Both the position numbers and the translations under genes were made by a program. Below the pieces are notes generated by a model. It was not told the DNA's origin and ran no database searches. It saw only the letters and a list, made by a program, of their open reading frames with translations. From assembly GCA_947039275.1 (NCBI GenBank), contig CAMQYL010000014.1:1-64000 (forward strand): a stretch of 64,000 bases of DNA. Direction: 5' to 3'. Source of the DNA: Amulumruptor sp947039275. GTDB taxonomy: Bacteria; Bacteroidota; Bacteroidia; Bacteroidales; Muribaculaceae. Position 1 is the first letter of the stretch; the number at the start of each line of letters is the position of its first letter. Shown here piece by piece: positions 60,635 through 64,000 of the stretch.

Positions 60635-61525
60635 TCACTCTATGTAGCCGAAAGCGCGGAGCTTGTTGTCGCGGTTACGCCAGTTGGGCTCTACTTTGAC
60701 GAACAGCTCGAGATAGACGCGCTTGTCAAAGAAGGTCTCGATGTCCTTGCGCGCCTCGATGCCCACCTTCTTGATGCGCGAGCCTCCGTGGCCTATGATG
60801 ATGGCTTTCTGGGAGTCGCGCTCCACATAGATGACAGCCATGATGTGGATGGAATTCTCTTTCTCCTCAAATTTCTCTACGATGACCTCGGTGCTGTAGG
60901 GCACCTCCTTGTCGTAGTTGAGCAGTATCTTCTCGCGGATGATTTCGGTGACGAAGAAGCGGGCGGGCTTGTCGGTCAGGGCGTCCTTGCCGAAATATGG
61001 GGGCGAGTCGGGCAGCAGCTCGACGATGCGCTTCATCAGGTTCTCGACATTGAAGTGGAGCTTGGCTGAGATGGGGAAAATCTCGGCGTTGGGGAGCATC
61101 TGCTGCCAGCGCGCCACGATGGCTTCAAGGTCAGCCTGCTCCTTGACGAGGTCTATCTTGTTGATGACCAGCAGCACCGGCACTGTCTCCTTGGCGACTT
61201 TGGCGAGAAACTCGGCGTTTTTGGTGGGGTCCTCCACCACATCGGTGACGTAGAGGAGTATGTCGGCATCGGTCAGCGCGCCCTCGCTGGCGTCGAGCAT
61301 GCTCTGCTGGAGCTTGTATTTGGGCGAGAGCACCCCGGGGGTGTCGGAAAATACGATCTGGTATTCGGGGGTGTTGAGAATGCCCATGATGCGGTGGCGC
61401 GTGGTCTGGGCTTTGGAGGTTATGATGCTGACGCGCTCTCCTACGAGGTCGTTCATGAGGGTCGACTTGCCGACATTGGGGTTGCCGACGATGTTGACGA
61501 AGCCGGCTTTGTGGTCTTGTGCCAT
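60635..61525 (-). CDS. era: GTPase Era, 30S ribosome assembly
   Basis: 296 residues. Binds the 3' end of 16S rRNA and helps 30S maturation. Seen: G1 NIVGNPNVGKSTLMNDL near 11-27, G2 region QTTRHRIMGI, G3 DTPGVL near 58, G4 NKIDLV near 122, and the C-terminal KH domain with IIGHGGSRIKKVGIEARKDI near 246. An own promoter box lies in the gap to fabH. The C-terminus ends LRAFGYIE, as usual in the family. Confidence 0.97.
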   Translation of the reverse strand: MAQDHKAGFVNIVGNPNVGKSTLMNDLVGERVSIITSKAQTTRHRIMGILNTPEYQIVFSDTPGVLSPKYKLQQSMLDASEGALTDADILLYVTDVVEDPTKNAEFLAKVAKETVPVLLVINKIDLVKEQADLEAIVARWQQMLPNAEIFPISAKLHFNVENLMKRIVELLPDSPPYFGKDALTDKPARFFVTEIIREKILLNYDKEVPYSTEVIVEKFEEKENSIHIMAVIYVERDSQKAIIIGHGGSRIKKVGIEARKDIETFFDKRVYLELFVKVEPNWRNRDNKLRAFGYIE

Positions 61526-61566
61526 ATCTGTAAGTGTGTTTTTAAATTCTGCTTTATATTTAACAA

Positions 61567-61596
61567 CAAAGATAGCACCTTAAAAGATGCTATCTT
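61567..61596 (-). promoter_or_regulatory. era -7 box overlapping a hairpin
   Basis: Minus strand TATCTTTG (61574-61567), 42 bases before the era ATG. The same bases form one arm of AGATAGCA / TGCTATCT (61571-61596), so promoter and stem overlap; the stem may end fabH transcripts. Confidence 0.5.
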
Positions 61597-61642
61597 ATGC
61601 GAAATTTTCAATGCCACGGCATATGCGACGGATACCCACGTC

Positions 61643-61860
61643 GCGCCCCTTGCGGGCGCATCTCTATGATAGCCGAGGGGCTTGCCCCTCGGTAGGGCAT
61701 ATGGGGAGGACGCGCTGCGCTTTGCCGCAGCGCATCAGTCGTTATCGTGTGGGAATCTTTGTGGTTGATGCGCTGCGGCAAAGCGCAGCGCGTCCCTATG
61801 GTTTCTGTTTCCGAGGGGCAAGCCCCTCGGCTAAGGTAGAGATGCGCCCACAAGGGGCGC
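61643..61860. repeat. composite nested palindromic element between fabH and era
   Basis: Mirror chain of three palindromes. Left: 61643-61666 (GCGCCC..GGGCGC, then ATCTCTA), 61673-61692 (CCGAGGGGCTTGCCCCTCGG), 61708-61737 (GCGCTGCG..CGCAGCGC). Right, inverted: 61766-61795, 61811-61830, 61837-61860. Loop of about 28 bases. Each arm unit is a palindrome on its own. It takes up half of the 424-base gap 61526-61949; the rest has the era promoter and one type B palindrome, with no gene seen. Confidence 0.85.
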
Positions 61861-61894
61861 GTTAATGCCATCAGCACCCATAAGTAACTGCCTT

Positions 61895-61920
61895 GATGAC
61901 GCGGCACGCCGCGTCCCTAC
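61895..61920. repeat. single type B palindrome after fabH
   Basis: GACGCGGCACGCCGCGTC core with CCCTAC edge, right-hand orientation, 29 bases after the fabH stop; no mirror copy found on the other side of the nested element. Confidence 0.85.
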
Positions 61921-61949
61921 TCGTTGGTGCTTTGTCGGCGAAACAGCAA

Positions 61950-62933
61950 TCAGATGTCCCAGACGATGTAGAGGGCACCCCAGGTGAATCCGGCACCGAA
62001 AGCGGTGAGTATCATCTTGTCGCCAGGCTTGAGGGTGTTCTTGTACTCGTCGATGCAGAGGGGGATGGAGGCTGCGCTGGTGTTGCCGAACTTCTGGATG
62101 TTGACAAGCACCTTGGAGCGGTCGATGCCGGCACGGTCGGCTACAGCCTCGATGATGCGGAGGTTGGCCTGATGGGGCACGAACCAGTCGACTGACTCCA
62201 TGGTCAGCCCGTTGCGCTTTGCCACATCGAGCGAGGATGTGAGCATGTCGGTAACGGCATGCTTGTATACCTGGCGTCCCTCCTGGTAGATGTAGTGGTC
62301 GCCGGCATCCACGGTCTCGTGGGTGGCGGGGTGTACGGAGCCGCCAGCCTTCATCAGCAGGTGGGGCAGACCCTCGCCGTTGACGTGGAACTCACCGTCC
62401 ATGATGCCTACGGGCTTGTCGGTAGGCTCGATAAGCATGCAGGCGGCTGCATCGCCGAAGAGAGGACAGGTGGAGCGGTCAGAGTAGTTGGTCATCGATG
62501 ACATCTTCTCGGCTGCCACTACCACCACCTTGCGGCGGAGACCCGACTTGACGTAAGCTGCGGCATCCTGCAGAGCCACGAGGAATCCGGCACATGCAGC
62601 CTGGATGTCATAGGCGTAGGCATTGGCAAGACCGCAGTCGTGGGCGATGATCGAGCCGGTGGAGGGGAAACGGTAGTCGGGGTTGGAGGTGGCGCATATG
62701 AGCAGGTCTACCTCCTCTGGTGCTGTGCCGGTGGACTCAAGCAGACGCTTGACGGCTATGGCTCCCATATAGCTTGAGCCGGTGCCCTCCTTTTTCAGGA
62801 TACGGCGTTCTTTGATGCCGACACGGGTGGTGATCCATTCATCATTGGTATCGACCATCTTTGAGAGCATCTCGTTGTCGAGGATGTCGTCGGGGACGTA
62901 TGACGCCACACCTGAAATCTTTGCGTAAACCAT
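61950..62933 (-). CDS. fabH: beta-ketoacyl-ACP synthase III
   Basis: Starts fatty acid synthesis by condensing acetyl-CoA (or branched acyl-CoA) with malonyl-ACP. 327 residues, thiolase fold. Seen: catalytic Cys114 in DIQAACAGFLVAL, His in WFVPHQANLRIIEAV near 252, Asn in FGNTSAASIPLCI near 282, and TNDEWITTRVGIKERR near 29-44 (CoA-binding). Gene order DUF177-rpmF-fabH is widespread and links ribosome, lipid and envelope synthesis. Chain-starter preference cannot be read reliably. Confidence 0.96.
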   Translation of the reverse strand: MVYAKISGVASYVPDDILDNEMLSKMVDTNDEWITTRVGIKERRILKKEGTGSSYMGAIAVKRLLESTGTAPEEVDLLICATSNPDYRFPSTGSIIAHDCGLANAYAYDIQAACAGFLVALQDAAAYVKSGLRRKVVVVAAEKMSSMTNYSDRSTCPLFGDAAACMLIEPTDKPVGIMDGEFHVNGEGLPHLLMKAGGSVHPATHETVDAGDHYIYQEGRQVYKHAVTDMLTSSLDVAKRNGLTMESVDWFVPHQANLRIIEAVADRAGIDRSKVLVNIQKFGNTSAASIPLCIDEYKNTLKPGDKMILTAFGAGFTWGALYIVWDI

Positions 62934-63070
62934 GATTATGTGTTACTTGGAGTAATTGTCTGTGATAAGTGGTAGGTAAATGCAAAGTTATGACTATCGC
63001 CCATGTGGGGCGATAATCACAATCTGCATAGCGCTTACTGGCGTAAGATTGCGTGTAGAGGCATCTGGCT

Positions 63071-63093
63071 GACATGCCATGGCATGTCCCTAC
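63071..63093. repeat. single type A palindrome between rpmF and fabH
   Basis: GACATGCCATGGCATGTC core with CCCTAC edge; one copy, in the 181-base gap. Confidence 0.85.
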
Positions 63094-63114
63094 AAGCCGC
63101 AGCCGCTCGGTGGC

Positions 63115-63300
63115 TTAGACTGTCTCAGCCTTTTCGATCACGACCTTGCCACGATAGTAGCCGCATACGCCGCATACAGTGTGGTAAACGTGCCATGAAC
63201 CGCAGTTGGGGCAGAGTGCCAGTGTGGGGAGCACTGCCTTATCGTGAGTACGACGCTTTGCGGTACGTGTCTTTGATTGCTTTCGTTTAGGATGTGCCAT
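63115..63300 (-). CDS. rpmF: 50S ribosomal protein L32
   Basis: 61 residues. Small zinc-ribbon ribosomal protein. Seen: MAHPKRKQSKTRTAKRRTHD, the family opening, and two Cys pairs CPNC (30-33) and CGVC (43-46) for zinc, so this is the zinc-dependent form rather than the Cys-less paralogue. Usual neighbour of the DUF177 gene upstream. Confidence 0.97.
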   Translation of the reverse strand: MAHPKRKQSKTRTAKRRTHDKAVLPTLALCPNCGSWHVYHTVCGVCGYYRGKVVIEKAETV

Positions 63301-63359
63301 TGTTGTTTATCTGTTTGTGTGAGTTATATATTTCTTGTTGCGATATGTGTGCAGTCTTG

Positions 63360-63968
63360 TCATTCGTTGTCATCACCTGAAGCGGACGATAAGCCCTTGA
63401 GAGCATCCCAGCGTGGATCGGTGGGAGCGGCGGCATCATCGTCGGCGGCGATATCCACAGAGTCCATCTCCTCTATCAGCGACTCCTCGAGCGCGCCGTC
63501 CTCAGCCGAAGCCGAGCTGACCTTGTGGCGGTGGAGCATGGCGTTCATATCCTTGTTGCACTTGCCGGGGGCATGCACATGCTTGATGGGGATGGTCAGA
63601 GCCACGGTGTCATAGAGCATGTAAGCCACGTTGAGATAGTTCTCGCTCTCGGGAATCTCAAGCAGGGTGTCTGAATCGTCGCAGTACGCCTCGCCATACT
63701 TGACGCTGATGTCGTAGGTGGTGTCCACGTCGTGGAGCATCGCATCAAGGCAGCGGTCACACAGCAGGGTGACGGTGCCCGTGACGTGGAAATGCAGATC
63801 GTATACGTCGCCTTTGTGGGTGACGGTGAGCTTCACGTCAAGGTCAGCCCCGTGGATGTCGGAGCTTTCCATGTTGACGAAAAACTGCTTGCCGAGATGA
63901 TAGTCAAACTCCTGTGTTCCCACAGGCATAGACTTCAGGGGCAGCTTGAATTCGGTGAACTTTCCCAC
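63360..63968 (-). CDS. DUF177 (YceD-like) protein
   Basis: 202 residues. DUF177/YceD proteins accompany rpmF in most bacteria and have been linked to 23S rRNA/50S accumulation; molecular function unclear. Seen: FHVTGTVTLLCDRCLDAM near 76-93 with the conserved Cys-x-x-Cys, and SVKYGEAYCDDSDTLLEIPE. The C-terminal 40 residues are acidic and low in complexity (EEMDSVDIAADDDAAAP). Start ATG 63968; the promoter is outside or at the window edge. Confidence 0.9.
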   Translation of the reverse strand: MGKFTEFKLPLKSMPVGTQEFDYHLGKQFFVNMESSDIHGADLDVKLTVTHKGDVYDLHFHVTGTVTLLCDRCLDAMLHDVDTTYDISVKYGEAYCDDSDTLLEIPESENYLNVAYMLYDTVALTIPIKHVHAPGKCNKDMNAMLHRHKVSSASAEDGALEESLIEEMDSVDIAADDDAAAPTDPRWDALKGLSSASGDDNE

Positions 63969-64000
63969 GGCTTTAGTGATTGGAGATAAGTCTCTTAGGT

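Overview
The window is a stretch of chromosome from a Bacteroidales bacterium, most likely Muribaculaceae (Muribaculum/Duncaniella-like); genus cannot be fixed from sequence alone. Reasons: the promoters have the Bacteroidetes form (-33 TTTG or GTTG, about 20 nt, -7 TAnnTTTG); arginine is made through the N-succinylornithine type of carbamoyltransferase; there is a glycine-lipid acyltransferase pair; a secreted protein carries a Bacteroidales-type C-terminal sorting-like tail; and the division cluster has the Bacteroidetes content. Most of the DNA is visibly GC-rich. The exception is 18.6-20.0 kb, which is clearly AT-richer.

Layout. 0-5.4 kb: a small membrane protein, pyruvate:ferredoxin oxidoreductase (nifJ) and a family 2 glycosyltransferase, all on minus. 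5.5-17.5 kb: a plus-strand amino-acid block, proC-proB-proA, then a GNAT N-acylglutamate synthase candidate, argG-argC-argD-argF'-argB-argE and argH, which together turn glutamate into proline and arginine. 17.5-20.0 kb (minus): a SatD-like protein with class III cyclase-fold signatures and an HTH tail, translationally coupled to a seven-helix DUF3307 membrane protein and then to a GT9 glycosyltransferase. 20.2-20.6 kb: DUF3127, an OB-fold-like protein with an SSB-like tip. 21-25.2 kb (minus): xerD, a methyltransferase-like protein and a YfhO-family membrane protein. 25.4-41.2 kb (minus): the dcw division/peptidoglycan cluster rsmH-ftsL-ftsI-murE-mraY-murD-ftsW-murG-murC-ftsQ-ftsA-ftsZ, without mraZ. 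41.6-44.9 kb (minus): an orphan phage terminase large subunit and a tyrosine integrase broken by one in-frame TAG, sitting directly upstream of dcw. 45.2-45.5 kb: a structured RNA with its own promoter and terminator, its 3' half resembling 6S RNA. 45.6-50.5 kb: four exported proteins, a TRIC-like channel and rpsO. 50.7-57.5 kb (plus): panB, a MATE exporter, a NamZ-type muramidase, glsA-glsB and a polytopic membrane protein. 57.6-64 kb (minus): tRNA-Gln, tyrS, der, era, fabH, rpmF and a DUF177 gene, a housekeeping order common in Bacteroidetes.

The most unusual property of the window is its intergenic DNA. More than 20 palindromes, many of them REPIN-like inverted doublets, sit between genes, even inside the dcw and arg clusters. 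Several share a constant GTAGGG(AC) edge but have unrelated stems. Three loci (454-708, 43697-43937, 61643-61860) are large inverted repeats whose arms are strings of smaller palindromes. Between copies the stems change by paired, compensatory substitutions. Separately, a 9-bp AT-rich tandem repeat (ATAARTCTT-like) lies just upstream of several start codons (argG, argB, ftsW, murE), with a 15-bp version at murD.

No CRISPR array, complete prophage, insertion sequence or riboswitch was recognised.
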